NCBI GenBank assembly: GCA_016706225.1
Contig: JADJKB010000005.1
Location: forward strand, 744,001-808,000
DNA from: Myxococcales bacterium
Lineage (GTDB): Bacteria > Myxococcota_A > Polyangia > Polyangiales > Polyangiaceae
Direction: 5' to 3'
DNA: 64,000 nucleotides
Below the pieces are notes generated by a model. The model worked only from the letters and a program-made list of their open reading frames with translations. It did not search any database and was not told the DNA's origin. A program made the translations under genes and the position numbers. Shown here piece after piece: positions 1 to 7,627 of this stretch. The first letter of the stretch is position 1. Every line of letters begins with the position of its first letter.

Positions 1-1066
1 CGAGCAGGGTCTTCATCTGACCGGGGTTGTCCCGATCGTCGACCTGCATCACCAGATCCCAGGCCTCGATCTCGTACAGCGGCCGTCCAGCCCACTGCGC
101 GAGATCTTCCACGACGACGGCGACCTCTTCCGCCTCGACCTGGATCAAGAGCGGCATCGGGCCGACGAAGATCTTCTCGCCGTTGGAGACGGGCACCTTC
201 TGGCCGGGCGGAATTCGCTGGCCGCGCACGTAGGTGCCGTTGCCCGCGCCGCGGTCCTCGACGAACAGCTGCGAGCCGACTTTGTGGAGCAGTGCGTGTT
301 TGCTGGAGACCTGGGGGTGCGGCAGGACGATGTCGTTGTCGGGTGTGCGCCCGATGCTCTTGAAGGTCGGTTGACCTGGGCCGCCGATGGCAACCTGTCC
401 GATCACGGTCTTGTGCTTCGGCCGCGCTGGGCCGCCGCCTGCCGCTGGCGCGGCGCCTGCCGCGGCTATGGCACCGGCAGGACCTGGGCCTGCAGCGCTG
501 CCCTGGCCGGCGAGCACCTGTGCCAACTGAATTGCGAGTGGGATCGGCAGCGGCACCGGGCCCAGGGCGACGAGGGCGCTCGGGTCGAGGGCCGTCAGCT
601 GGTTTGCCGCCAGGCGATTGCCGGCGATCCAGGTGCCACTCGTCGAGCCATGATCGGTGATCGCCAGGGGTGTCGTGCTGAGAGTCGCGTGCTGGCCCGA
701 GACACTGCCGTGCTGCACGACGACGTTGGCACGCGCGGCTTCGCGTCCGAAGACGATCTGCCCCGGCGTGACTGCGAGGTCACCCTTCTGCATCAACATC
801 AGGGCGAGCGCGGGGTGCGCATTGGGGACAGGCGTTTGCCCGACCATGAACTGATTGCGGAAGTCGAATGGGTGAGTTGACCCGGGTGCTATCGGCTGAC
901 CGTTGAGCGAGGTCTGGCTCACGCCCGCGTCGACGAAGACGAGCTGCCCGCCCCCCTGGTGCACGACTCGCGCGTGCTCTGGCGCGACTCCGGGGCCGCC
1001 GACGTGGATTTCGCAGTGCGGGGCGCTGCCGATGGTGATGGTCTGTTTGCCGAAGCCGGTGATCAT
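1..1066 (-). CDS. FHA-domain ABC transporter subunit (partial)
   Basis: The gene starts at the ATG at 1066 and runs off the left edge, so only 355 residues are visible. Three FHA-like units can be read: residues ~1-75, ~95-155 (FGREAARANVVVQHG, then a Ser-Gly-x-His stretch) and ~220-310 (GRTPDNDIVL, SSKHALL, GNGTYV), the last being the best match. An Ala/Gly/Pro-rich spacer separates units two and three. The visible end, YEIEAWDLVMQVDDRDNPGQ followed by MKTLL, matches the lead-in to the ATP-binding cassette in 'FHA-modulated ABC efflux pump' proteins with fused ATPase and membrane parts. That part lies outside the window, so the ABC call is an inference. It is the last gene of a four-gene minus-strand operon, 53 bases after the PP2C gene, and would read phosphothreonine marks controlled by the phosphatase next door. 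Confidence 0.75.
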   Translation of the reverse strand, partial: MITGFGKQTITIGSAPHCEIHVGGPGVAPEHARVVHQGGGQLVFVDAGVSQTSLNGQPIAPGSTHPFDFRNQFMVGQTPVPNAHPALALMLMQKGDLAVTPGQIVFGREAARANVVVQHGSVSGQHATLSTTPLAITDHGSTSGTWIAGNRLAANQLTALDPSALVALGPVPLPIPLAIQLAQVLAGQGSAAGPGPAGAIAAAGAAPAAGGGPARPKHKTVIGQVAIGGPGQPTFKSIGRTPDNDIVLPHPQVSSKHALLHKVGSQLFVEDRGAGNGTYVRGQRIPPGQKVPVSNGEKIFVGPMPLLIQVEAEEVAVVVEDLAQWAGRPLYEIEAWDLVMQVDDRDNPGQMKTLL

Positions 1067-1119
1067 CGAATCTCGCTTAATCGAACCGAAGCTCTAACAA
1101 AGCCGACAAGCGTTGGAAA

Positions 1120-2418
1120 TCACGAGCCCGCGTCAGCGCTGTCGGAGCTTGCGTCGCTGGGCGGGGGTGGGGCGTCGGCGGGCGGTATTTCGGCATCTTC
1201 CGCCGCTGCCGAGGTGGTCGGGCGGGGCGGGACCCGCACCTCGGGTGGCGGTAGAATTTCTTCCGCCTGGGCGCGCTTCTGGTGGAGCGCCCGCACGACG
1301 GCCCAGGCGCCGACCGCGGCGAGCACCGTCAAGACGAGGCCGACGCCGAGCCACAGAACCATGCGCGACGACGGGGTGGGGCCTGGCGTGAGCGACAGAT
1401 CCACTTCGTTCTGGCGGAAGCGCGCCGCACCCACCGTCAGTCCCGGCTCCGTGTGACGCTCGCCGGTGTCGACCTGAGTGAGCCCTGGCAGAGTGGGGTG
1501 TGGGGCCGGTGAGCCGCCATCAAACAGAGTGGGCGGCGGACCGGGGCCGGGGTCGGACAAGGTGCCTTCGGGGTTCGCCAGCAGCGTGCCGCTGTGGGTG
1601 GGAGCGACACCGTCCTGAATTACCGTGCCGTGTGCCGCTACCTGCGCGGGCAAATCGACGACCGACAACACGAGGGTCGTGATGTTGTCGTGCCCGCCCC
1701 GGGAGTTGGCAAGCCCAACGAGCTCCTGGCACACCGCTGCGGTACCGCTGCCCAGGCGGCGGTTCACGACCTCGAGGATCTCCGCGTCGGTCACCAGATC
1801 GGTGAGCCCGTCGCTTGCGAGCAGGAGCAGATCGCCGCGGCTGAGTGCGAGCGGTGTGGCGCGAGACTCGGGGTTCACCTCGGGCGCGATGCCGAGCGCG
1901 CGCGTGATCTGATTGGCGTCCGGGTGGGTGCGCGCCTGCTCGGGGGTTAGGCGTCCCGCGCTGACCAGCTCTTGAACCAGGGAGTGATCGCGGGTGACCC
2001 GCTCGATTTGCCCGGCGTGGACCCGGTAGGCACGGGAGTCGCCGGCGTGGCACAGCTCGGCGCCGCCCGGGTGAAGCAGCGCAGCCACGCAGGTCGAGCC
2101 GGGGCGGTGTTCATTCGGACCGGCGCCGCCGAGGGCGTAGACCGCTCGACCCGCGCGCTCGACCGCTTGTTTGAGCGCGAGCCCTGGCGGCAGCCCCGGG
2201 CTGGCCTCGCGTACTCCGTCGAGGATCGCAACGACCGCCGCCTGGCTCGCCGCGCGTCCCTTGTCGTGTCCCCCCATGCCGTCGCACACCACCGCCAGGT
2301 GGCCGAGGGGTGTCTCGGCGTAGCCGCTCGAGTCCTCGTTGACCTGTTTGGACGGATCTCGGCCCGCATCGCTCAGCTCGGCGAAGTCGACGACCACGCC
2401 GTGTGCGGAGCAGAGCAC
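1120..2418 (-). CDS. PP2C-type Ser/Thr protein phosphatase with C-terminal membrane anchor
   Basis: A 432-residue protein that removes phosphate from Ser/Thr residues using two Mn/Mg ions. The PP2C motifs are intact and in order: QVNEDS near residue 25, VCDGMGGHDKG near 44-54, GSTCVAAL, AGDSRAYR, SLVQELV, LLLASDGLTD and GGHDNITTLV near 240. The catalytic part fills the first ~255 residues. A Pro/Gly/Thr-rich linker follows, then one membrane helix (MVLWLGVGLVLTVLAAVGAW, around residues 360-380) and a Pro-rich acidic tail, so the phosphatase domain probably faces the cytoplasm. It sits 24 bases after the VWA/FHA gene and 53 before the FHA-ABC gene. It is the natural opponent of the Hanks-type kinase(s) whose marks the neighbouring FHA proteins read. 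Family assignment is firm; substrates are unknown. Confidence 0.93.
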   Translation of the reverse strand: MLCSAHGVVVDFAELSDAGRDPSKQVNEDSSGYAETPLGHLAVVCDGMGGHDKGRAASQAAVVAILDGVREASPGLPPGLALKQAVERAGRAVYALGGAGPNEHRPGSTCVAALLHPGGAELCHAGDSRAYRVHAGQIERVTRDHSLVQELVSAGRLTPEQARTHPDANQITRALGIAPEVNPESRATPLALSRGDLLLLASDGLTDLVTDAEILEVVNRRLGSGTAAVCQELVGLANSRGGHDNITTLVLSVVDLPAQVAAHGTVIQDGVAPTHSGTLLANPEGTLSDPGPGPPPTLFDGGSPAPHPTLPGLTQVDTGERHTEPGLTVGAARFRQNEVDLSLTPGPTPSSRMVLWLGVGLVLTVLAAVGAWAVVRALHQKRAQAEEILPPPEVRVPPRPTTSAAAEDAEIPPADAPPPPSDASSDSADAGS

Positions 2419-2442
2419 GCCCGGTTCGTCCTTTCTCTTCGA

Positions 2443-4737
2443 CTACTCGAGGCGAACGGTGAACTCCACCGGACCGAAGCGGACGAGCGAGCCGTTGGGC
2501 GCCGGCGTCCACACTCCTCCGGTCAGCTTCGTGCCGTTGACCTGAGTGCCGTTGTTGCTCTGTTCGTCGCGGATGACGAGCTGCCCGCCATCGAGTCGTA
2601 CCGTGGCGTGTACACCCGAGACCCGCGGCTCATTCAAGAGAATGCCGCACTGTGAACCGTCCCGTCCGGCGCGCATCTCGACGCCGGGCACCACGGTGAA
2701 CACCCCGGCCGCACCCTGCAGCGTCGCCCGCGAGACCACCGCGGGCGCACCTCCGCCGTACGGATTTGGCGGTGGGGCTGCCATCGGCATCGGCGCGGCC
2801 CCTGCTGCTGGCTGGTTGCCGTACATGAACTCGGGGCTGGGTGGAGCGGCGACCGGCATCGGCATCGGCTGGGGCGCGGGTGCCGCATAGGGATTGGGAG
2901 CAGGCTGCTGCATGCCGCCGCCGTAAGGCTGAGGCGCTTGAGGCGCGCCGTAACCGCCGTAGGGCATGCCCATTGCCATCACCGGTGCGGGGGCAGGCGC
3001 TGCGCGCTTTTTGCTGCCGCTGCGCACGATCACCACGACCAGGAGCAGAAGCACCACGACACCGAACAGCCCGCCGAGCACCGGCAAGAGCGGAAACGGA
3101 CTGGTCGTGCCCTTGACTTGCACGATGCTGTCGGAGGTTACGCCGCTCGTGCGACGGGCCTTGTTGTCGTAGACGACCAAACGCACCACCGCTTGTTCCC
3201 CGGAGCCGTGCAAGATCTTCTCTTTGTCCGGCGCCTCGAACTCGGCGTAGGTGTCACCCACCTCGATGGCGCGGCCCTTCATGCCCATGGCAATCAGCTG
3301 CTGCTGAGTCCGCTTCGCCTTGTCGATGTCGGCACCGGCTAGCGCCGCCGGCGCCTGCTGCCCCGCCGGGAGGAAATACACCTCCGCTCGGCCCTTCTCG
3401 CCGCCCCAGCAGAAGTTGCCGTACACCTTGAAGGTGCCGCCGGGATACACGCCGCCTTGGCGCTTGTTCATGTCCTGCGAGTACTGGATGTTGACGTCGA
3501 GCGGCCAGGTGGTTGGGTCGATGCCCACCGGCACTTCTTTGAAGGTGTTGTCGCCGAGAATGGGCGGCGAGACCTCCTTGAACACCAGGCCGAAGGTCTG
3601 GGTCACGCCGGACTCGATGCACGAGACCCGCCACTTGACGATGTGCATGTTGGAGAAGCGCGCGCGCACCGAGCTCACGATGTTCGTGGCGCGTCCACCT
3701 TCTCCGCCCTGCACCACCGTGAAAAATCCGCCGATCTCGGTGTTGGCGATGCCGCGCATGAACTCGAGCGAGTTCTGCCGGTACTCGTCGTAGACCTTGG
3801 GCGGGAAGAAGATGCTGATCACCGGCACCGGCGCCTTGGGCAGCGCGGTGTTGTCCTCCGGGAAGCGACCGCCGGTCATGTACTTCGCGATCTGCAGGCC
3901 GCCCGGACCGGTGGTGAGCGCGTCCGCCCCGCCGAACCCGGTGGAGATGACGACCATCGCCTGGTGCAGCGGGACTTTCACGTCCTCGCCGACGTTGCCC
4001 AGCGCCTTGAAGCCGTCGGTGGCGCCCTCCTTGATGATCGTGCCGAGCGAGCGGTTGCGGCCCTGCGACCGCCAGGTGCCGGTCACGCCGTTGACGAAGC
4101 CTTGTGCCTGACCCTTCTTGGCGGCGCTCATCCATTTGCTGTCCTTCACGACCTGCCGATCGTTGAAGAACATCACGTTGACGATGTCGCTCTGGCTCAT
4201 GCTGCCGATGAAGGCATTGGCGATCTGTTTGGCGTCGCTGAAGCCGTAGTCGATGCGTTGATCCGCATCGACCATGATGAGCCAGGCCGTTCCGACGCTG
4301 GGTTGCGCGAGGCTCGCCCCCCACTTCGCGTGGCTGAGGTAGCTGGCCGGTTGGTCCGTGCCCTCGACCTTGACGGTGAAGATGGCGTTTTCGTGCGGGA
4401 AGCCCGCGCCCGCCGCCCCGAAGGGCTGGTACAGCGCCTGAGGTTTTTCCAGCGAGTCGCTCAGGCAGCGGTAGTAGCCGGTGCCTCGATCATCGACACA
4501 GCCCGCCGTCGCATCGCTGATGCGTTTGGTCTGCACCAACTCGATCAACGTGGTCAGGATAGGCGCGCCGTTCTCCTGGGCCGCCCGCGGGTCGATGCGC
4601 AGGATGTGGGCCTCGGGCGCGGCGAACGCGGCGCGGCTCGTAGTCAGAACGACGACGGCGGCGACGAGCGCCGACAGGAATGCCAGCGCGTGGCGGCGAA
4701 GTGATGGGTGGGCGAGATTCGACATCGCTGCTTGCAT
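2443..4737 (-). CDS. VWA-like/FHA membrane protein
   Basis: A 764-residue exported protein. It has an N-terminal signal peptide (LAFLSALVAAVVVLTTSRAA region). A large extracytoplasmic part holds a von Willebrand A-like core (TAWLIMVDADQRIDYGFSDA, then SDIVNVMFFNDRQVV), but the usual DxSxS metal site is not obvious. A strong membrane helix (LGGLFGVVVLLLLVVVIVRS, around residues 555-577) is followed by a Pro/Gly/Met-rich segment and a C-terminal FHA domain from about residue 670 (AGRDGSQCGILLNEPRVSG and NNGTQVNG). The topology puts the VWA part in the periplasm and the FHA domain in the cytoplasm, so it could couple an outside event to phosphothreonine reading inside. A second ATG lies four codons downstream. 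The FHA and membrane assignments are secure; the VWA call is moderate. Confidence 0.8.
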   Translation of the reverse strand: MQAAMSNLAHPSLRRHALAFLSALVAAVVVLTTSRAAFAAPEAHILRIDPRAAQENGAPILTTLIELVQTKRISDATAGCVDDRGTGYYRCLSDSLEKPQALYQPFGAAGAGFPHENAIFTVKVEGTDQPASYLSHAKWGASLAQPSVGTAWLIMVDADQRIDYGFSDAKQIANAFIGSMSQSDIVNVMFFNDRQVVKDSKWMSAAKKGQAQGFVNGVTGTWRSQGRNRSLGTIIKEGATDGFKALGNVGEDVKVPLHQAMVVISTGFGGADALTTGPGGLQIAKYMTGGRFPEDNTALPKAPVPVISIFFPPKVYDEYRQNSLEFMRGIANTEIGGFFTVVQGGEGGRATNIVSSVRARFSNMHIVKWRVSCIESGVTQTFGLVFKEVSPPILGDNTFKEVPVGIDPTTWPLDVNIQYSQDMNKRQGGVYPGGTFKVYGNFCWGGEKGRAEVYFLPAGQQAPAALAGADIDKAKRTQQQLIAMGMKGRAIEVGDTYAEFEAPDKEKILHGSGEQAVVRLVVYDNKARRTSGVTSDSIVQVKGTTSPFPLLPVLGGLFGVVVLLLLVVVIVRSGSKKRAAPAPAPVMAMGMPYGGYGAPQAPQPYGGGMQQPAPNPYAAPAPQPMPMPVAAPPSPEFMYGNQPAAGAAPMPMAAPPPNPYGGGAPAVVSRATLQGAAGVFTVVPGVEMRAGRDGSQCGILLNEPRVSGVHATVRLDGGQLVIRDEQSNNGTQVNGTKLTGGVWTPAPNGSLVRFGPVEFTVRLE

Positions 4738-4777
4738 GTCCCTCGTGCTCGGGTGCGTCCGCGTGCTCTGCGCGTGG

Positions 4778-6220
4778 TTAAATGATCTTGACGGTGGTGG
4801 TGTAGCCGCCGAAGCGGAGTGTGTCGCCGTCGCGGATCTCCACGGGTGTGCCCTTGGCGACGCGCTCCTCGTTCAGGTAGGTGCCGTTGGTGCTACCCGG
4901 ATCTTCCAGCTTGATCGAACCGGGCCGCGCGGCGGCGTGCAGCACCGCGTGGCGCGATGACGTCGTCGGGTGGTCGAGTTCGATGTCCAATCCGTCCATC
5001 GCAGCCTTGCGCCCCACGACGTTCTTGCCTTGATAGAGCGGCCAGAAGCTTCCGAGCTCGCTGGCCTCGAAGCTGACGAGGAAACCGGCGAGCACCCGTG
5101 GCGCGTCTGCCGCGATGGCCATCGGATCGTGAGCGACCTGCGCCTCGGTGCGCGAGACACCCGTCGGCGGCGGCGCACTGGGGCGCACGTCCTCAGGCGG
5201 TGCCGGTCGTGCTGATGGCTGCGCTGACGGCTGTGCTGACGGCGCGGGGGCTGCGGACGCGGCCGGCGTTGCGTCCGGCGGAGCCGGAGCGGCGTCCGGC
5301 GCTTGGCCCGCCTGGGCCCGCAGCGCCGCTTCGTGTTCATCCGCCGTCGGCGGTGGCGCGGTGGCCGCGTAGGCGGCCGGATCGTTCCAGCCCGGTTTGG
5401 GCGCGCCGGAGCCCGGTGTCGGAACCGGCACGGGCGCGAGCTGAGGACCACCCGGTGGTGGGCCAAATCCGGGACCGCCCGGCGGCGGACCACCCGGTGG
5501 CGGACCACCAGGTGGTGGGCCAAATCCGGGACCACCCGGCGGTGGACCACCCGGCGGCGGGCCACCCGGTGGCGGCCCAAATCCGGGACCACCCGGCGGC
5601 GAACCGCCCGGCGGTGGACCTCCGGGCTGGGGCGCTCCAGGTCCGCTGCCCAAGTCCGGCGCCATGGTTGCACCAAAGGGATTGAGTCCCTCCGGGGAGC
5701 CGACGCGAAATCGCTCGTCCGCCGGGGCGAAGCCACCCTGTTGAGGCGGCGCACCTTGCGGACCCGCGGGCGGCGGACCGCCGGGCGGCGGACCCCCGGG
5801 CGGCGGACCCCATCCCGGCTGCGCTGCGGGCGGCGGCCCGTACGGACCGGGCGGTGGACCGTACGCCGGCCCTTGGGGTCCCGGGCCGAACCCTGCCGGC
5901 GGTGCGCCGGGCGGTGGACCGTACGGAGACGGCGGCGCCTGCGGCGGCGCCCCCGGCGGACCGAAGGGGCTCTGCGGCGGGGCTCCCCACCCTGGCGGCG
6001 CTCCACCAGGCGGCGGGCCATATCCTGGCGGTGGGGCGCCCGGTGGCGGACCGGGAGGCGGGCCCCAACCGGGAGGTCCGGCTGGGGGGCGTGCGCCGCC
6101 AGGTCCCGGGAAGGTCGGCGGCTGAGCGCCGACACCGGATGCGGGCAGCGGGGCCCCGCAGGAAGCGCAGAACTTACTCGTGGGCTGGTTGGAAATGCCG
6201 CAGCGCGGGCAGGCGATCAT
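4778..6220 (-). CDS. Zinc-ribbon / Pro-Gly repeat / FHA protein
   Basis: First gene of the phospho-signalling operon. I chose the ATG at 6220 because it places the zinc ribbon (MIACPRCGISNQPTSKFCAS, two CxxC pairs) at the very N-terminus; an ATG five codons upstream is also possible. About 300 residues of Pro/Gly-rich low-complexity sequence follow, including three copies of a 19-residue unit of GFGPPPGGPPPGGP type. The C-terminal ~95 residues are an FHA domain (GRKAAMDGLDIELDHPTTSS, RHAVLH, GSTNGTYLNEE). There is no membrane segment, so it should be a cytoplasmic adaptor: a phosphothreonine-binding head on a long flexible linker. It is 40 bases upstream of the VWA/FHA gene and is followed on the other side by the rplS terminator-like hairpin, so the operon promoter must lie within about 6221-6308. 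Confidence 0.85.
   Translation of the reverse strand: MIACPRCGISNQPTSKFCASCGAPLPASGVGAQPPTFPGPGGARPPAGPPGWGPPPGPPPGAPPPGYGPPPGGAPPGWGAPPQSPFGPPGAPPQAPPSPYGPPPGAPPAGFGPGPQGPAYGPPPGPYGPPPAAQPGWGPPPGGPPPGGPPPAGPQGAPPQQGGFAPADERFRVGSPEGLNPFGATMAPDLGSGPGAPQPGGPPPGGSPPGGPGFGPPPGGPPPGGPPPGGPGFGPPPGGPPPGGPPPGGPGFGPPPGGPQLAPVPVPTPGSGAPKPGWNDPAAYAATAPPPTADEHEAALRAQAGQAPDAAPAPPDATPAASAAPAPSAQPSAQPSARPAPPEDVRPSAPPPTGVSRTEAQVAHDPMAIAADAPRVLAGFLVSFEASELGSFWPLYQGKNVVGRKAAMDGLDIELDHPTTSSRHAVLHAAARPGSIKLEDPGSTNGTYLNEERVAKGTPVEIRDGDTLRFGGYTTTVKII
5436..5606 (-). repeat. 57-bp tandem repeat coding Pro/Gly-rich linker
   Basis: The plus strand carries 'caaatccggg' at 5464, 5521 and 5578, exactly 57 bases apart, inside three near-identical units. 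Each unit codes for 19 residues of GFGPPPGGPPPGG type in the zinc-ribbon/FHA protein on the minus strand. The period is a multiple of three, so copy-number changes would only alter linker length. Confidence 0.85.
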
Positions 6221-6308
6221 CGAGACGACCTCCAAAACGCCTAGAAACGGCCGGAAAACATGCCGGTTCTGGGGCGGCGACGAGCATAGCCGGTCCGCTC
6301 ACGCCCGA

Positions 6309-6326
6309 GTAGCACCGAAGTGCTAC
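6309..6326 (-). terminator. Hairpin after rplS, UUCG tetraloop
   Basis: Read on the minus strand, GTAGCAC-TTCG-GTGCTAC forms a perfect 7-bp stem closed by a C(UUCG)G tetraloop, one of the most stable RNA loops. It begins 10 bases past the rplS stop codon. There is no U-run, so it may act as a Rho-dependent end or as an mRNA 3'-stabilising structure. Confidence 0.6.
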
Positions 6327-6335
6327 CCGCGTTGT

Positions 6336-6695
6336 TCAGACGTCCTTCACGTCCCGAATGCGCGCGGCTTTGCCCTGCAGCTTGCGCAGGTAGCCGAGGC
6401 GCGCCTGGCGCACGACGCCGCGCGAGACGACTTCGATCTTCTCGATGCGCGGCGAATGCAGCATGAAAATGCGCTCGACGCCGATGTTGAAGCTGACCTT
6501 GCGCACGGTGAAGGTACTGCGCGCTCCGGCCCGGTTGCGCTTGATCACGGTGCCCTTGAAGACCTGAGTGCGGAGTTTGTCGCCTTCGACGATCTTGTAG
6601 TGAACCGCTACGGTGTCCCCCACGCGAAAACTCGGCAGATCCGAGCGCAGGCTGCTGTTTTCGTGGGCATCGATCTTGGGGTGAATCATCGACAT
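6336..6695 (-). CDS. rplS: 50S ribosomal protein L19
   Basis: A 119-residue protein of normal L19 length. It binds 23S rRNA at the interface of the two ribosomal subunits. Diagnostic stretches are FRVGDTVAVHYKIVEGDK, VFKGTVIKRNRAG, STFTVRKVSFNIGVERIFML and the basic C-terminus RQARLGYLRKLQGKAARI. The start at 6695 (MSMIHPKIDAHENS) is preferred over one 13 codons upstream because GGAG stands 8 bases before it and it gives the usual L19 N-terminus. The common bacterial neighbours rpsP, rimM and trmD are not seen next to it. It is divergent from rplC across 230 bases, so both ribosomal genes probably have promoters in that gap. Confidence 0.97.
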   Translation of the reverse strand: MSMIHPKIDAHENSSLRSDLPSFRVGDTVAVHYKIVEGDKLRTQVFKGTVIKRNRAGARSTFTVRKVSFNIGVERIFMLHSPRIEKIEVVSRGVVRQARLGYLRKLQGKAARIRDVKDV

Positions 6696-6925
6696 GACAG
6701 GGGCTCCGGCCGGCTGGGGGCGGGGATTATGCACGCAGGAGAGGCCCCGTCAATGCACCGGCCGAAGGCAGCGGAATTCACCTGACTCCGCCCCCGGCGG
6801 TCCAGACCGCCAAAAGGGTGGCTCGAGCGACCGGCTTGCACGGCCGTCGAAAATACACTACTTCGCGAGCCCATTTTTACGGATGGCCCAGTGTGCCTCC
6901 GCGACGACGAAAGAGAGACGGCAAG

Positions 6926-7594
6926 ATGAACACGCATCCGGGTGTCATCGGGCGAAAGCTCGGAATGACTCAGGTCTTCACCAGCGACGGTTCCGTGATC
7001 CCGTGCACCGTGGTGGAGGCGCGTCCCTTCGTGGTCGCCAAGCGAACCAAGGAGAAGGACGGCTACGACGCCATCGTGCTCGGCCTGGTCGATCGCAAGG
7101 ACAAGCACACCAAGAAGCCTCAGGCGGGCTTCTACAAGAAGTCCGGCGTCGGTCCCAAGCGTTGGCTGCGCGAGCTGCGCTGCACGCCCGAGTTCGCGGC
7201 GGGCTTCGAGGTCGGCGCCGAGGTCAAGCTCGACGCCGTGTTTCAAGAGGGTGAGTTCGTCGACGTGCAGGGCATGAGCCGCGGGCGGGGCTTCACCGGT
7301 GTGATGCGGCGCTTCAACTTCGCGGGCCAGGTGCAGACCCACGGTACCCACGAGTACAAACGCCACGGCGGCTCCATCGGTACGAACATGACCCCGGGTC
7401 GTGTGATGCCCGGTAAGAAGATGCCTGGCCAACACGGCAACACGAAGGTCACGGTGCAGAACCAGCGGGTGGTCAAGGTCGCGGCCGACGACAACCTGTT
7501 GTTCGTCGAGGGCGGTGTGCCCGGCTCGAAGAACGCACTCGTGTTCGTCAGAACGACGGTCAAGACCCGTCGCATCCCGGACGCGAAGAAGTAG
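6926..7594 (+). CDS. rplC: 50S ribosomal protein L3
   Basis: A 222-residue L3, an early-assembly protein near the peptidyl-transferase centre. The start ATG at 6926 gives the classic beginning (VIGRKLGMTQVF). Other family marks are SRGRGFTGVMRRFNF, QTHGTHEYKRHGGSIG and PGRVMPGKKMPGQHGN. An upstream in-frame start 36 codons earlier is rejected because that stretch does not resemble L3. A poor sigma-70-like pair (TTGCAC at 6836-6841, TACTTC at 6859-6864, 17-bp gap) lies about 60 bases upstream and is only a guess. L3 normally follows rpsJ in the S10 operon. Here it stands alone, with rplS divergent and an rRNA-modification fusion gene 33 bases downstream. It could be the only L3 gene, relocated, or a second copy. 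Confidence 0.97.
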   Translation: MNTHPGVIGRKLGMTQVFTSDGSVIPCTVVEARPFVVAKRTKEKDGYDAIVLGLVDRKDKHTKKPQAGFYKKSGVGPKRWLRELRCTPEFAAGFEVGAEVKLDAVFQEGEFVDVQGMSRGRGFTGVMRRFNFAGQVQTHGTHEYKRHGGSIGTNMTPGRVMPGKKMPGQHGNTKVTVQNQRVVKVAADDNLLFVEGGVPGSKNALVFVRTTVKTRRIPDAKK

Positions 7595-7627
7595 GCCCCG
7601 CCTTCGGGCGCTGGTCGAGCGGTCGGT

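Noticed and set aside
6818..6925. Upstream start for rplC adding 36 residues
   Set aside because: The extra residues do not resemble L3; the ATG at 6926 gives the canonical N-terminus.
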